From positions 496,001-560,000 of the forward strand of contig NZ_FOIB01000003.1 in assembly GCF_900111765.1 (NCBI RefSeq): 64,000 nt of DNA, written 5' to 3'. The notes below the pieces were generated by a model. The model did not search any database, was not told the origin of the DNA, and worked only from the letters and a program-made list of their open reading frames with translations. Made by a program: the position numbers and the translations under genes. This document shows, in pieces, positions 1 to 8,940 of the stretch; the first letter of the stretch is position 1, and the number at the start of each line of letters is the position of its first letter. Source of the stretch: Myxococcus fulvus. GTDB taxonomy: Bacteria > Myxococcota > Myxococcia > Myxococcales > Myxococcaceae.

Positions 1-1232
1 CCCTTGTTCAGCGCGAGGGACTTGGGGAGCGTGAAGGACACCCAGCGCGCGAGCCATGGCGGCGGTCCAGACTCCTCGAGCAGCAGTGGCACGGCGCTCC
101 CCGGGAGCGGCGCCTCGTCGGGCCGGTCGTGCACGTCCGCGTGGAGGGCCACGGTGCCCGTCACGCGGCGCGTCCCCGGGCGCAGGTGGAGGTCCACGGC
201 CGTCAACGCGCCTGGAGCACGCGACGCACTGAAGGCCTGGGCGGCGGAGCGCCCGGAGCCGCAGCGGTGGGAGCGCGAGGGCCGCGCGGGTGGACGCGGG
301 ACCAGGGGCAGGTGCTCCTCGCGCAAGGCGTGGCGCACGTGGAAGCGCACCTCCGACAGCGCGCGGTCCCTGGGCACGGAGACGCTCGCGATGGCGGTGC
401 CGTCCGTGTCCAGCGTGAGCGTCCGCTGCTCGGCGCCGTCGCTGAAGCGCTGGATGTAATCGAGCGTGTCCAGCGCAAGCCGGACGCGGTCGAACATGCC
501 CAGCCCGGAAGCGCGCAGGGACACCGTCACGCGGCCCGCCTCGAGGTCCGCGGGCCAGGCGCGTTGGAGCGCCTGGGTGAGCACGTCCTCCATCACCAGC
601 TCCTGGCGCGCGTTCATCGGGAGCGCTTGATGGAAGAAGAGCGCACCCGAGCCCGTGCCCGCGGAGGCGGTGAGGTCCGGCGGACGCGCGGGCGCGCGCA
701 GGGCGATGTTCGCGAGCTTCGTCGCCGACAGCGTCTTCGGCGTCCCCAGCGGAGGATGGGAGTTGTTCGCCTCCACGAACTCCACCAGCAGGCGGCTGGC
801 GAAGATGCCCGGCAGGGGCTCCACGGCGTTGACGCCCACGGTGTCGGACGGCGTGGGCGGATACCAGGCGCCGCCCTCCGCGATGCTGAGCCGGCCCTTC
901 TTGGCGGTCTGCGTCGGTGACGCCGGAAGGGTCAGCTCCATCGAGGACAGGGGCCGCCGCGCGCCCCAGTCCAGGCTGAGCCAGGTGATGGACTGGCTCG
1001 GGTCCACAGTGTTCTGCCCGGTGCTCGTGGCCAGCGTGGCGGTGGGAATCAGGTTCACCGTCACGTCGTCGCCCGGCGCGCGCAGGGCGAGCGACGCGCG
1101 CAGCAACACCACCCCCGCCGGTACGTCCAGCGCGACGACGAGCCCGGCCGGGTCCACCGGCACCTGCGCGGGCGTGGGAGGAGTGGCCGTTCCGGTATAG
1201 GTCAGCGTGGCGCCGACGCGCGTGTCGCTCAT
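1..1232 (-). CDS. Uncharacterised contractile-particle protein, 3' end outside window
   Basis: The minus strand stays open from an ATG at 1232 to the window edge, giving about 410 residues with no stop. The protein starts MSDTRVGATLTYTG and contains beta-rich stretches. It has no signal peptide and no motif I recognise. It lies 28 bases after the coiled-coil gene ending at 1261, in the same direction as the whole tail operon, so I infer a structural or accessory protein of the particle. The shorter frames visible in this stretch on both strands are shadows: this frame follows the operon's direction, its spacing and its codon bias. The ribosome-binding site is weak, so the start is moderately sure. 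Function unknown. Confidence 0.7.
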   Translation of the reverse strand, partial: MSDTRVGATLTYTGTATPPTPAQVPVDPAGLVVALDVPAGVVLLRASLALRAPGDDVTVNLIPTATLATSTGQNTVDPSQSITWLSLDWGARRPLSSMELTLPASPTQTAKKGRLSIAEGGAWYPPTPSDTVGVNAVEPLPGIFASRLLVEFVEANNSHPPLGTPKTLSATKLANIALRAPARPPDLTASAGTGSGALFFHQALPMNARQELVMEDVLTQALQRAWPADLEAGRVTVSLRASGLGMFDRVRLALDTLDYIQRFSDGAEQRTLTLDTDGTAIASVSVPRDRALSEVRFHVRHALREEHLPLVPRPPARPSRSHRCGSGRSAAQAFSASRAPGALTAVDLHLRPGTRRVTGTVALHADVHDRPDEAPLPGSAVPLLLEESGPPPWLARWVSFTLPKSLALNK

Positions 1233-1260
1233 GGCAGGGGTCTCTGCGCCGCGGAGGTAT

Positions 1261-1470
1261 TCAGCGCGCGGCGTGCGGGAGGTTCGTCACGGTGGCGTTG
1301 TTCGCCTCGTCGGAGGGCAACAGCTCCTGGAGCACCTGCATGGCGCCTTCGATGCGCAGCATCGTCTGCACCAGCCCCGCGCGCTTCGCGTCCAGCTCCG
1401 CCAGCATCTTCTGTCCCGCCTCGTGCTCGGCCTTCAGGTCCGCGAGGCGCTTCTCGATTTGGCTCTTCAT
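1261..1470 (-). CDS. Small coiled-coil protein of the tail operon
   Basis: A 69-residue protein, highly charged and helical. Residues 1-50 have heptad-like Leu/Ile spacing (IEKRLADLKAEHEAG), predicting a coiled coil, followed by a short polar tail. Its ATG overlaps the stop of the S74 fibre gene (ATGA type), so it is translationally coupled to the fibre. No enzymatic motif is visible. A fibre-attachment or fibre-folding partner is plausible from position alone. Confidence 0.7.
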   Translation of the reverse strand: MKSQIEKRLADLKAEHEAGQKMLAELDAKRAGLVQTMLRIEGAMQVLQELLPSDEANNATVTNLPHAAR

Positions 1471-3215
1471 CCGTGCTTCTCCGGGTCGTGGAGGCGCCGC
1501 TCCAGCGCCTCGATGCGGGTGTCGTAGTGCGCCTTGAGCTCCTGGAGCGCCGCGATGGCCAGCACGCTGAAGGCCTCGTACGCGAGCCCCTTGAGCGGCG
1601 TGCCGTCCTCGCGCGCGGGCGCGTCCGACACGAGCTCCGGGAACAGGGGCTCCACCTCCTGCGCGACGAGCCCCATCTGGTGATGCCCCGTGGACTTCAA
1701 ATCGAAGCTCACCGGGCGCAGCGCGAGCACGCGCGGGAGGATGCCCTGGAGCGACTCGATGTTCTCCTTGAGCTGGACGTCGGAGAACTTATGCCACTCG
1801 CCATCCTGGGGCATGTAGCGACCGTTGCCGCTGCTGTGGAACATGCGGAAGGTGCCCTGGCCCTCGTACGCGATGTCGATGTAGCGACCGGAGGTGTTCT
1901 CGCTGAGGCGGATGCCCAGGCTCGGATCTCGCTGCTGGATGTGCAACGGAGCCGAGGGGCGCGCCGCGCCGATGCCGACGTTGCCGTTGACGATGCACAG
2001 CCGCTCCGCGCCCCCCTGGGAGATGGCGAACGCGTCCCCGAGGTCGTTCTCGATGCCGATGACCAGCCGGCCATGGTCCTCGTCGCCCGGCAGCGGATTG
2101 GGAGGCCGGAAGTACCGGATGTACGCGGCGTCGCCATGCCCGCCCCAGGGGTCCAGGGGGAACTGGATGCCATTGCCCGTGGAGTTGCCGACGGAGGGCG
2201 TGATGGCGCCGCTGACGCGCAGGCTGCCGCCCTGGACATCCAGCCGGGCCCCAGGCGTCTGCGTGCCGATGCCGATGTTCCCATCCGCGTTCATCCACAT
2301 CGTCGAGGTGTTGTTGACGATGAAGGAGAACGCGTTGTTCGCGCGCGCGCCCACGTCCCAGAACAATCCGGAGGCCGTGCCGCCGCTCAGGCCGTAGCGG
2401 ATGGAGGCCCGCGACTCGCCCTTGTGCCAGACGACGTGGGGGTTGTTGATCATCAGCCCCGCGGCCTGTCCCGCGCCGATGGTCACGTGGGACATGCCGG
2501 GGGACCAGTCACTGGTCAGGTTCACCACGAAGCGGTCGAACCCGGAAGCGCCCCCTGGCAGCCGCACGTCCAGCGCGCCCTGCGGGTCGTGGGTGTTGAG
2601 GCCCACGGCCCCGCCGGCCTTGATGTGCAGCCGCGGCGTGCCCGGGCCCGAGCCCGTCTCCGGGTCGCCGCCGTCCTCGGTGATTTGCAGGCCCAGCGCA
2701 GCCGGGCCGGGCTCGCCACGCACCTGCCAGCTCTTGCCGCGCGTGCGCAGGAGCATGGACGCGCCCTCCGCGCCGGCCATCGTCTTGATGACGAGGCCGA
2801 TGCCCCAGGTCTGGCTGCCCGTGGTGCGCACCTCCAGGGGCGGAGGGGCCTCGGTGTTCGCCGGCGCCACCACCAGCAGGCGCTTGGTCCCCGGCGCCGC
2901 GCCGATGCCCACGTTGGCGTTCACCGTCAGCGGGCCGCTCAGGGGGCCACCCGTGAGGGACAGCTTCTGGGCCTCCAGGTCCTGGAAGCGCGTGGTGACG
3001 TCGACGTTCCTCACCACGAGGGTGTCGGTGGCCTCGACGCGGGTCACCTTCAACTGCGCGGAGGGAGAGATGCTGTCGCCCCCGAGCTGCTTGCCATCGA
3101 GGCCGCCCCGGTGGGTGTGGTTGTGGATCTCCGCTCGCGCCTGCAGCTGCATGTTGTTCCAGGTGTCCGCGAGGATGGGGTCACCGGGACGGGCGGGGTA
3201 GTAGGGCTCACTCAT
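1467..3215 (-). CDS. Tail fibre protein with C-terminal intramolecular chaperone (peptidase S74)
   Basis: 582 residues, likely the receptor-binding fibre. The N-terminus (about residues 10-45) resembles fibre attachment regions with an Asn/His-rich segment (NHTHRGG). The middle is beta-rich with repeated GNIGIG / GAVGLNT-like turns typical of trimeric fibres. The last about 110 residues form a chaperone-of-endosialidase (S74) domain: SDVQLKENI, then GLVAQEVEPLFPELV, then a helical stalk. In this family the domain trimerises the fibre and usually cuts itself off at the Ser of the SD motif, which is present here. The frame is open upstream to 3689, but the ATG at 3215 overlaps the stop of the gpI-like gene and is the credible start. 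Confidence 0.88.
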   Translation of the reverse strand: MSEPYYPARPGDPILADTWNNMQLQARAEIHNHTHRGGLDGKQLGGDSISPSAQLKVTRVEATDTLVVRNVDVTTRFQDLEAQKLSLTGGPLSGPLTVNANVGIGAAPGTKRLLVVAPANTEAPPPLEVRTTGSQTWGIGLVIKTMAGAEGASMLLRTRGKSWQVRGEPGPAALGLQITEDGGDPETGSGPGTPRLHIKAGGAVGLNTHDPQGALDVRLPGGASGFDRFVVNLTSDWSPGMSHVTIGAGQAAGLMINNPHVVWHKGESRASIRYGLSGGTASGLFWDVGARANNAFSFIVNNTSTMWMNADGNIGIGTQTPGARLDVQGGSLRVSGAITPSVGNSTGNGIQFPLDPWGGHGDAAYIRYFRPPNPLPGDEDHGRLVIGIENDLGDAFAISQGGAERLCIVNGNVGIGAARPSAPLHIQQRDPSLGIRLSENTSGRYIDIAYEGQGTFRMFHSSGNGRYMPQDGEWHKFSDVQLKENIESLQGILPRVLALRPVSFDLKSTGHHQMGLVAQEVEPLFPELVSDAPAREDGTPLKGLAYEAFSVLAIAALQELKAHYDTRIEALERRLHDPEKHG

Positions 3216-4606
3216 GGCTGGAACCTCGAGGTATCGAAACGGGTGCCGTCGAAGACGCCACCCCAGGTCAGCGACTCCTGGGGCGCGGGGAACTGTTCGT
3301 GCAATTCGATGTGGGAGCCGAACGACGTCAGCGCGTCGGTGGGGGCGAGCTGCTCGGAGAAGTCCGCCTCCAGCACGACGCCCAGCGTGCCCTCGCGCAC
3401 CACGAGCGCCTCGGCGGGCATGGGCAGCGTCAGCTCGATGCGCGTGCGCACGCCGGCGCACCGTCCGTACTCCAGCGCGGCGGTCAGCTCCTGCACCAGC
3501 CCCGGCAGCCCGGGCGTCACGCCCTCCTCGTTCGGCTCCAGGAGGTGCGGCGGGACGTGGTCCGCGGGGATGCGCAGCGAGAACGTCGCGGGGGACACCT
3601 CCGTCCAGTCGAAGCGGAGCTCCAACGGCGGGGTGTCTCGTTGGGGCAGGGCCTGGGTCTCGGCCTCGAGCACGTCCTCCTCGCTCCACCCGAGCAGATA
3701 GGCGCGCACCTCGCGCCGCTCCAGCGTGCCGTAGCTCCAGTGATTCTCACCGGGCGCCAGCTCCGGCAGCCCCTGGTCCTCCTTGAACACGGAGAAGCGG
3801 GAGTCGACGGCGTCGAAGCGCGTGGGGGGGCTCGTGCCGTTCTCCTCGGAGAAGCGGGTGGGGTGGGCCAGGATGATGGGCCGCTCCATGGGGACTCCGT
3901 CGAGCATGGGCGCGAAGCCGTCCCGTAGCTTCAGCGTGGCGCCCTGGGGGATGCGGCCCAGGTAGATGAGGTCGAGCCCGGACTGGACGTGCCGGAGGAT
4001 GGGGACCGCGACCTCGCGCGAGGTCGCCCGGAGGGTGATGGTGGGCATCGCCAGCTCGAGCCCCGCGTTCGTGGTGAGCAGGCGCTGGCCGCCGCTCACG
4101 TCGCGGAAGCCGGCGGTGGCGGGCGTCCGCGGATTGTCCACCAGCTCCAGGGTGAGCGGCCGGAAGGTGCCGTCCTTCCGGGGCACGACGAGGCGGGCCA
4201 CCGTCCGGTCCTCCTCCCACGTCACCGCCGGAGGTTGCCGCGCCATGTAGACCAGGGAGGCCAGGCGCAGCAGCGCGGACGCCGAGCCCAGGCCCGTGCG
4301 GTGCAACTCCACCACCGTCGCCAGGCGCGCGCGGAAGTACTCGGCGGACTCACCCCGGCGGGGCATCAGCCCGTGGAGCGCCGCGAGCTGCCCCAGCTCG
4401 GAGCGCGCCTTGCCCGCGGGTGACTCCCCCACGGCGAAGCCTTGGGCCAGCGTGTACCAGCGCGAGCGCATCAGCCGCGTCAGCCCGCCCTCCATCTGCT
4501 CCAGCTCCTGGGCGAGCGTGGAGAAGAACTGGTTGAGCTTCTGCCCCGACTGGAGGACCGGGGGGAGGTAGCCGACCATGCGGCGTCTGCGCTGGTCCGC
4601 GCTCAT
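3212..4606 (-). CDS. Phage tail protein I-like baseplate protein
   Basis: 464 residues. The N-terminal part (residues about 1-130: YLPPVLQSGQKLNQFFSTLA, then a helical section with GLGSASALLRLASLVY) resembles the P2 gpI / tail-protein-I family, which joins the baseplate wedge to the fibre. The rest is a long beta-rich extension not seen in the roughly 180-residue P2 protein; extensions of this kind are common in eCIS and tailocin relatives. The gene has ATGA overlaps with the gpJ-like gene upstream and the fibre gene downstream, consistent with the usual J-I-fibre order. Confidence 0.8.
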   Translation of the reverse strand: MSADQRRRRMVGYLPPVLQSGQKLNQFFSTLAQELEQMEGGLTRLMRSRWYTLAQGFAVGESPAGKARSELGQLAALHGLMPRRGESAEYFRARLATVVELHRTGLGSASALLRLASLVYMARQPPAVTWEEDRTVARLVVPRKDGTFRPLTLELVDNPRTPATAGFRDVSGGQRLLTTNAGLELAMPTITLRATSREVAVPILRHVQSGLDLIYLGRIPQGATLKLRDGFAPMLDGVPMERPIILAHPTRFSEENGTSPPTRFDAVDSRFSVFKEDQGLPELAPGENHWSYGTLERREVRAYLLGWSEEDVLEAETQALPQRDTPPLELRFDWTEVSPATFSLRIPADHVPPHLLEPNEEGVTPGLPGLVQELTAALEYGRCAGVRTRIELTLPMPAEALVVREGTLGVVLEADFSEQLAPTDALTSFGSHIELHEQFPAPQESLTWGGVFDGTRFDTSRFQP

Positions 4607-6171
4607 CCGACCCCCACCAGCTCCGCTCCGCCGAACAGGAGGCGCAGGTCGGCGGACACCTGGAGCTGCGTCACCTCCTCGGTGAGCGCATTCGCGGAGG
4701 GCGCTGAGACCAGGACCACCGTGGTCCCCGACGGCAGCGTGACGTCACAGCCGAGCAGCCCCGCGACGTGGGCCTGCGAGCGCAGCGCCTCCTCCAGCTT
4801 GCCCCGCGTGAGGTACGTCGGAGTGGAGGGGCGCTGCTGCGCCTCCTCGGTGAGCCGCGCCGCGTGGACCTCCACCGCGCCGCGCAGCGCGTCGCGCACC
4901 TGCTCCGCCGTGCGCGTGTCGCCCTGGGCGAGCGTGACGACCAGGTCCAGCCGCCACGTCGGCGGGCGCAGCCGGGTGATGCGCTGCTGGGTGCGCACCA
5001 GGTCCACGCGCGCGGCCTCGAGCGACTCCAGCCGCCAGTCCCGGTTGGCGCCATACAGGCGGATCTTCGACTCGCTCACGAGCGTCTTCTCGAGCGTCGT
5101 TTCGGAGGCGGTCCCCCACACGAAGGTCTCCGCCTGGATGTCGGAGATGCGCCGCACCGCCGGGTCGCCGAAGAACAGCGCCTCCAGCTTGCGCCGGCTG
5201 ACCGACGCGCCCACGGGCAGCTCCCGCATGTAGTTGGACAGCTTCTGCTGGAGCTCGCGGCGCAGCCGGTCGAACGTCACCTCGTCCATGGCGTCGTCGT
5301 TCGGCTCCACCTTGAAGTCGAACAGGAAGAAGATGGTGCGCGCGTAGCGCAGCCGCACCAGGATGCCCGCGGCCTTGGACTCGCGGATGGCGGCCTCGAC
5401 GCGGCGGACGCCCTCGACGTCCGACTCGAAGTCCGTGTCGCCCACCAGCACGTCGACGACGCCGGGCGGCGCGTCCGCGGGCTCGCGCACCGTGACGTGT
5501 TGGACGCCCTGCTTGCGCACCGCCGCGGCGATGGACTCCAGCGTGCCCTTCTCGCCATCGCGCATCGCGGTGCGCGCGCGGGCGCGCAGGTCCGTGTCCG
5601 TCTCGTCCTCCGAGTCCCGGCGCAGGGGGGCGGGGTTGGAGACGGCCTCGATGCCCAGGATGGGCCGGGGCATCAGCGTCAGCTGGAAGGGGTTGATGAC
5701 GGGGGGCGCCTGCCGCGCGTCCTCGTCGTCCGACTGGACCTCCTGCACCGGGATGAGCACGCGCGTGTCACCCTTGCGCAGCGTGGCGTCCTCGAGCGTC
5801 TCGAAGAGGGGCAGGGGCTTGCCGTCCGCGGCCATGCCCGTCACCTGCCGTCCGGCGGGGATGCCGATGTCCTCCGGCGCGGGCGCGGCGCGGCTCAGCT
5901 CCACCTCTCCGGTGAGGCGTCCGGCGCGGGCGCGCGTGAGGCCCAGCACGGCCACCACGTTGTCCAGCGCCGCGCCCTCGGCGGTGTCCAGGTAGCCCGA
6001 GCGGTGCGCCAGCTCCATCATGGCGTAGAAGGTCGCCATCTCCCGCGCGTACGCCTCCGCGAGGGTCCGAGCCATGCCTCCGGCGTTGGGGTCCACTCCC
6101 GCCCCCATGTTCGCCAGCAGCCGCTCGACGATGGCGCTGAACGTGGTCGTCTCCGGAGGGATGAGGCTCAA
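4603..6171 (-). CDS. Baseplate J-like wedge protein
   Basis: 522 residues matching the baseplate J / gp47 / Afp11 type of wedge protein. Helical N-terminus with FYAMMELAHRSGYLDTAEGAALDNVVAVLGL, which is characteristic, then a Gly-rich beta section (GIPAGRQVTG) and paired alpha-beta domains (VRRVEAAIRESKAAGILV). The start is a TTG at 6171 overlapping the previous stop as TTGA. A GGGAG ribosome-binding site sits about 8 bases upstream, within the end of the previous gene. No ATG occurs nearby in frame. Confidence 0.88.
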   Translation of the reverse strand: MSLIPPETTTFSAIVERLLANMGAGVDPNAGGMARTLAEAYAREMATFYAMMELAHRSGYLDTAEGAALDNVVAVLGLTRARAGRLTGEVELSRAAPAPEDIGIPAGRQVTGMAADGKPLPLFETLEDATLRKGDTRVLIPVQEVQSDDEDARQAPPVINPFQLTLMPRPILGIEAVSNPAPLRRDSEDETDTDLRARARTAMRDGEKGTLESIAAAVRKQGVQHVTVREPADAPPGVVDVLVGDTDFESDVEGVRRVEAAIRESKAAGILVRLRYARTIFFLFDFKVEPNDDAMDEVTFDRLRRELQQKLSNYMRELPVGASVSRRKLEALFFGDPAVRRISDIQAETFVWGTASETTLEKTLVSESKIRLYGANRDWRLESLEAARVDLVRTQQRITRLRPPTWRLDLVVTLAQGDTRTAEQVRDALRGAVEVHAARLTEEAQQRPSTPTYLTRGKLEEALRSQAHVAGLLGCDVTLPSGTTVVLVSAPSANALTEEVTQLQVSADLRLLFGGAELVGVG

Positions 6172-6656
6172 AAGGAGATCTCCCAGGTCATCTTCATGAC
6201 CATGTTGGAGCCCCGGTTGACCTCCTCGAAGCGGACGCGGTTGAAGAGGATGGGCGCCCCCGTGCCCAGCGTGACGAGGATGCCGGCCTCCGTCAGCGGC
6301 TGCACCGTGGACTGGGCGGGCGGAGGGGCCAGGGTGGCCGTCACCGTGGCGCGCACCAGGCTGGAGCCGTCGCCCAGGGTGATCTCCTCCACCTTGGGCG
6401 CGGTGTCCATGGCGTCATCCACCTGGTGGTCCAGCTTGACGTTGCCGGGCAGCGGCTGGGTGGTGCCGGTGCCCACGGCGATGGCCCAGCGGATGGGGAG
6501 CGCGTTGACGCGCCCCATGAGCAGCTCCGCCACCAGTCGCTTGCCGGCGATGGTGATGAGGTTGGGGACCTTGCGGCGCTCCATCAGCGTGCCGTCCAGG
6601 TTCAAGAGCTCCAGGGTCAGCACTCCGTTCATGCCCTGCGTTTCCTTGCCGTTCAT
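6168..6656 (-). CDS. Unassigned tail protein
   Basis: 162 residues from the ATG at 6656, which has a GGGAGAG-like ribosome-binding site; a second ATG at 6632 is possible. Mostly beta-strands, ending in NMVMKMTWEISF. That ending resembles the C-termini of several small phage structural proteins, where a final TW-x-I-x-F strand is common. I cannot name the family. The position between gp25-like and gpJ-like genes suggests a baseplate part. Confidence 0.65.
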   Translation of the reverse strand: MNGKETQGMNGVLTLELLNLDGTLMERRKVPNLITIAGKRLVAELLMGRVNALPIRWAIAVGTGTTQPLPGNVKLDHQVDDAMDTAPKVEEITLGDGSSLVRATVTATLAPPPAQSTVQPLTEAGILVTLGTGAPILFNRVRFEEVNRGSNMVMKMTWEISF

Positions 6657-6702
6657 CACGCTCTCCCGAAGTCGTGTCCGTACCCCGTGTGTCCCGCCGC
6701 GC

Positions 6703-7113
6703 TCAGCCCAGGTCGAGCGACAGCCCCAGCTCCACCGGGTCGCCGGTGATGGCGCGGATGCGCGCCCGCACATCCACCGCGCCCGGGAGGTCCGGCCTCG
6801 CGGAGACGGTGAGCTGCAGCACCTCGTCCACGCGCGGGTCCTCCTTGAGGGCCTGCCGCACGTACCTGCGCAGCAGGTCCAGGTTGGCGCGGTCCAACGG
6901 CTCGCCGATGAGGTCCGCCACCCGGCTGCCGTAGCGCTGGTGGCCCAACTGCTCCAGGTGTCCCCGGTAGACGAGCAGCCGCATCGTCAGGGCCTGGATG
7001 AGGTTGTCCTTGCCGCTCACCGTCGTGGCGCCGTTGTCGCTGGACCAGTCCAGGTCCACGCCGCCCGACTCCTTGAAGGAGAGGCGCAGGTCGGTCTTGA
7101 GGGCATCCGACAT
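6703..7113 (-). CDS. gp25-like baseplate wedge protein
   Basis: 136 residues of the GPW/gp25 family, which forms the sheath-initiating wedge in contractile tails (T4 gp25, Afp9, T6SS TssE). Visible family features are LIQALTMRLLVYRGHLEQLGHQRYG and the following LIGEP segment, then ALKEDPRVDEVLQLTV. The length is typical. The ATG overlaps the stop of the upstream three-repeat gene by one base. The frame stays open upstream, but that part lies inside the neighbouring gene and is rejected. Confidence 0.87.
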   Translation of the reverse strand: MSDALKTDLRLSFKESGGVDLDWSSDNGATTVSGKDNLIQALTMRLLVYRGHLEQLGHQRYGSRVADLIGEPLDRANLDLLRRYVRQALKEDPRVDEVLQLTVSARPDLPGAVDVRARIRAITGDPVELGLSLDLG

Positions 7114-7763
7114 CAGAGCAACCTCCCCGGGCCCGCGGTGGCGCCCGGTGAGCTGGGGATGCCCGGGGCGACCTTCAGGCGCGTCATCATCTGCGTGAGC
7201 GCGTCCGCCAGCGTCTGCGCCATGGCGCCCGCCAGGTCCGGCGCGTTCTCGCCCCGGATGCCGCCGGCCTGGAGGAAGCCGAGCGCGATGGGCTGGAGCA
7301 TGGGCCTGGCAGGCGCGGCGCCCATCAGGCTGCCCGGTGACGTGGTGGTGAAGCCCGCGATGGCCATGCCCGGCGCCACCATCACCATCGTGGTGAAGAG
7401 CACCAGGGCCTGCTCCACCGTCTGGGCGATGGCCTTCGCCAGCGCGTCGCGCTGCTCGCCGTTGATCTGATTGGACGCGAGCAGGCCCTTCGCGATGGGC
7501 TCTATCTGCGACGCGCCAGGGCCGCCCGCGGGAGGTGGCAGCATCATGCCCGGGCCCGCGGTGCTGCCCGCGCCCGGAGGCGGCGGCGCGGCGGCGGGGA
7601 TGCCCGGCGACACGATGGCCATGTTCGCGAAGAGGGTGAACGCCTGGCCGCACGCGTCGCCGAGCGCGGTGGCCAGGTCCGGGGCGTTCTCTCCCCGGAG
7701 CCCCGCGGACTGCATGGCGCCCTTCGCCAGGCCGCCTATCTCGCTTCCGCTCGGTGCGGGCAT
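7113..7763 (-). CDS. Three-repeat tail-operon protein (unknown)
   Basis: 216 residues built of three related units of about 45-55 residues. Each has a helix ending in a Gly-rich turn, then (R/E)-x-x-(A/D) and a long helix, then VAPG or VSPGI. The cores are GLRGENAPDLATALGDACG, INGEQRDALAKAIAQTVEQ and GIRGENAPDLAGAMAQTLA. Pro/Gly-rich linkers separate the units. The gene sits between spike and gp25, where eCIS clusters often carry a PAAR tip gene. No PAAR motif is visible, so I do not call it one. The start is an ATG two bases beyond the spike stop. Confidence 0.75.
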   Translation of the reverse strand: MPAPSGSEIGGLAKGAMQSAGLRGENAPDLATALGDACGQAFTLFANMAIVSPGIPAAAPPPPGAGSTAGPGMMLPPPAGGPGASQIEPIAKGLLASNQINGEQRDALAKAIAQTVEQALVLFTTMVMVAPGMAIAGFTTTSPGSLMGAAPARPMLQPIALGFLQAGGIRGENAPDLAGAMAQTLADALTQMMTRLKVAPGIPSSPGATAGPGRLL

Positions 7764-7765
7764 GG

Positions 7766-8398
7766 TTACTTGGCCTTCACGTCCTGCGAGCCCTTGAGCG
7801 GCGCGCCGGTGAAGTAGCACTTGTGGCTCTGCTCGGTGATGACGCCGCTGCCGCCCTTGCCCAGGTCGATCTTCCCGGACGCGTCCACCGTGCAGTCCGT
7901 GCACTTGAGCTGCACGTTGCCCTCCACCTCCAGCGTCAGGTCCGTCTTGCCCTTGATGGTGATGACGTCGTCCTGCTTCACGGTGACGACGGTCTCCCCG
8001 GCGGTGATGACCACCGACTGCTCCTGGTCGATGGCGATGGACGTCTTGCCGTTGGGGGGCGAGACGACGCGCCACTCGTCCGCCTCGTGGATGGGCGGGT
8101 TGAGCTTGTCCGAGTAGAGCCGGCCGGTGATGACGGGGCGGTTGGGGTCGCCGTTGAGGTACGTGATGACGACGAGGTCCCCGGCGTGCGGCGCGCTCAC
8201 CATCCCCAGGTGCGGCGTCGCGATGGGCACGCGGCGCAGCTCCAGGCCGCTCTCGCGCAGCTTCACGTTGCACTCGTGGTTGTGCGCGTCGCCGTCCGCG
8301 TGCGGGAAGGCGCTGGTCACCACGCCCAGGTCTCCCAGGCGCAGCGAGGCCAGTTCGTCGCGGATGATGGCGCGGATGATGGTGACCAGGTCGCTCAT
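7766..8398 (-). CDS. Baseplate spike protein (gpV/gp5-like)
   Basis: 210 residues. Residues about 15-105 form an OB-fold as in phage baseplate assembly protein V / VgrG N-termini: LGDLGVVTSAFPHADG, VSAPHAGDLVVITYLNGDPNRPVITG. The rest consists of short alternating strands (TIKGKTDLTLEVEGNVQLKC) suggesting the triple-stranded beta-helix needle. In contractile machines this trimer caps the tube and pierces the target membrane. Its ATG overlaps the upstream stop as ATGA. Hub and spike are separate genes here, unlike the fused VgrG or Afp8. Confidence 0.87.
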   Translation of the reverse strand: MSDLVTIIRAIIRDELASLRLGDLGVVTSAFPHADGDAHNHECNVKLRESGLELRRVPIATPHLGMVSAPHAGDLVVITYLNGDPNRPVITGRLYSDKLNPPIHEADEWRVVSPPNGKTSIAIDQEQSVVITAGETVVTVKQDDVITIKGKTDLTLEVEGNVQLKCTDCTVDASGKIDLGKGGSGVITEQSHKCYFTGAPLKGSQDVKAK

Positions 8399-8940
8399 GC
8401 TCCGCCTCCCACGAGCTGGGGCGGGCCGGAGGGCAGGGCGGTGAACGACTCGGTGCTGGGGGCGACGAGCGCCTGGGCCAGGTCCTTCAGCGTGTCCTTC
8501 AGGTCGATGACGGCCTCGCGCAGCGACGCGAGGGATTGCTTGGGCAGGTAGCCCTGGAGGACGACGGTGACGCCCGCGCGGATCTTCTCGAGGAGCTGGT
8601 GGGCCGCGTGCGCCGCGCCCGCGAGCGGGGCCAGGGGCTCCAGGCCCATGTCGCGCATCTCCTGTTCGGACTTCTCGCCCAGCGCCTTGAGCCCATCGAG
8701 CGCGGGGTCCAGCTTGTCGAGCAGGTCCGGGATGGCCGCGACCTGCTCCAGCTTGGCGATCCACGTGATGATGAAGTCCAGCGCCTTGTCCATGCCGTCG
8801 AGGACGACCTTCACGGGGGCGCCGATGCCGCACTTGCGCACGAGGCGGACGATGGCGGCGACCGTCTTCGACTCGAGCAGCTCGTCCAGCGCGTCGATGA
8901 GCCGGGTGATGCCATCCACGATGTCGGCCGTCGTGCTCAC
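8395..8940 (-). CDS. Helical protein of the tail operon (unknown)
   Basis: 181 residues, starting GTG at 8940 in a GTGA overlap with the adaptor stop. Almost wholly amphipathic helices, e.g. ITRLIDALDELLES, VVLDGMDKALDFIITWIAKL, then a hydrophobic helical second half ending in a Gly-rich tail. No signal peptide and no clear transmembrane segment. It resembles in style the first gene of the operon (15572-16078): both are short amphipathic helical proteins, though I see no clear homology by eye. Function unknown. Confidence 0.7.
   Translation of the reverse strand: MSTTADIVDGITRLIDALDELLESKTVAAIVRLVRKCGIGAPVKVVLDGMDKALDFIITWIAKLEQVAAIPDLLDKLDPALDGLKALGEKSEQEMRDMGLEPLAPLAGAAHAAHQLLEKIRAGVTVVLQGYLPKQSLASLREAVIDLKDTLKDLAQALVAPSTESFTALPSGPPQLVGGGA

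Noticed and set aside
1473..3701. Long plus-strand frame (742 codons) opposite the fibre and gpI genes
   Set aside because: It is a mirror of the GC-biased minus-strand genes, of low-complexity composition, and conflicts with clear tail-protein homologies.
4768..7470. Plus-strand frame of 900 codons over gpJ, gp25 and neighbours
   Set aside because: Antisense shadow; no ribosome-binding site and no recognisable fold.
7113..7763. PAAR tip protein
   Set aside because: No PAAR motif or length match; only the position would support it.
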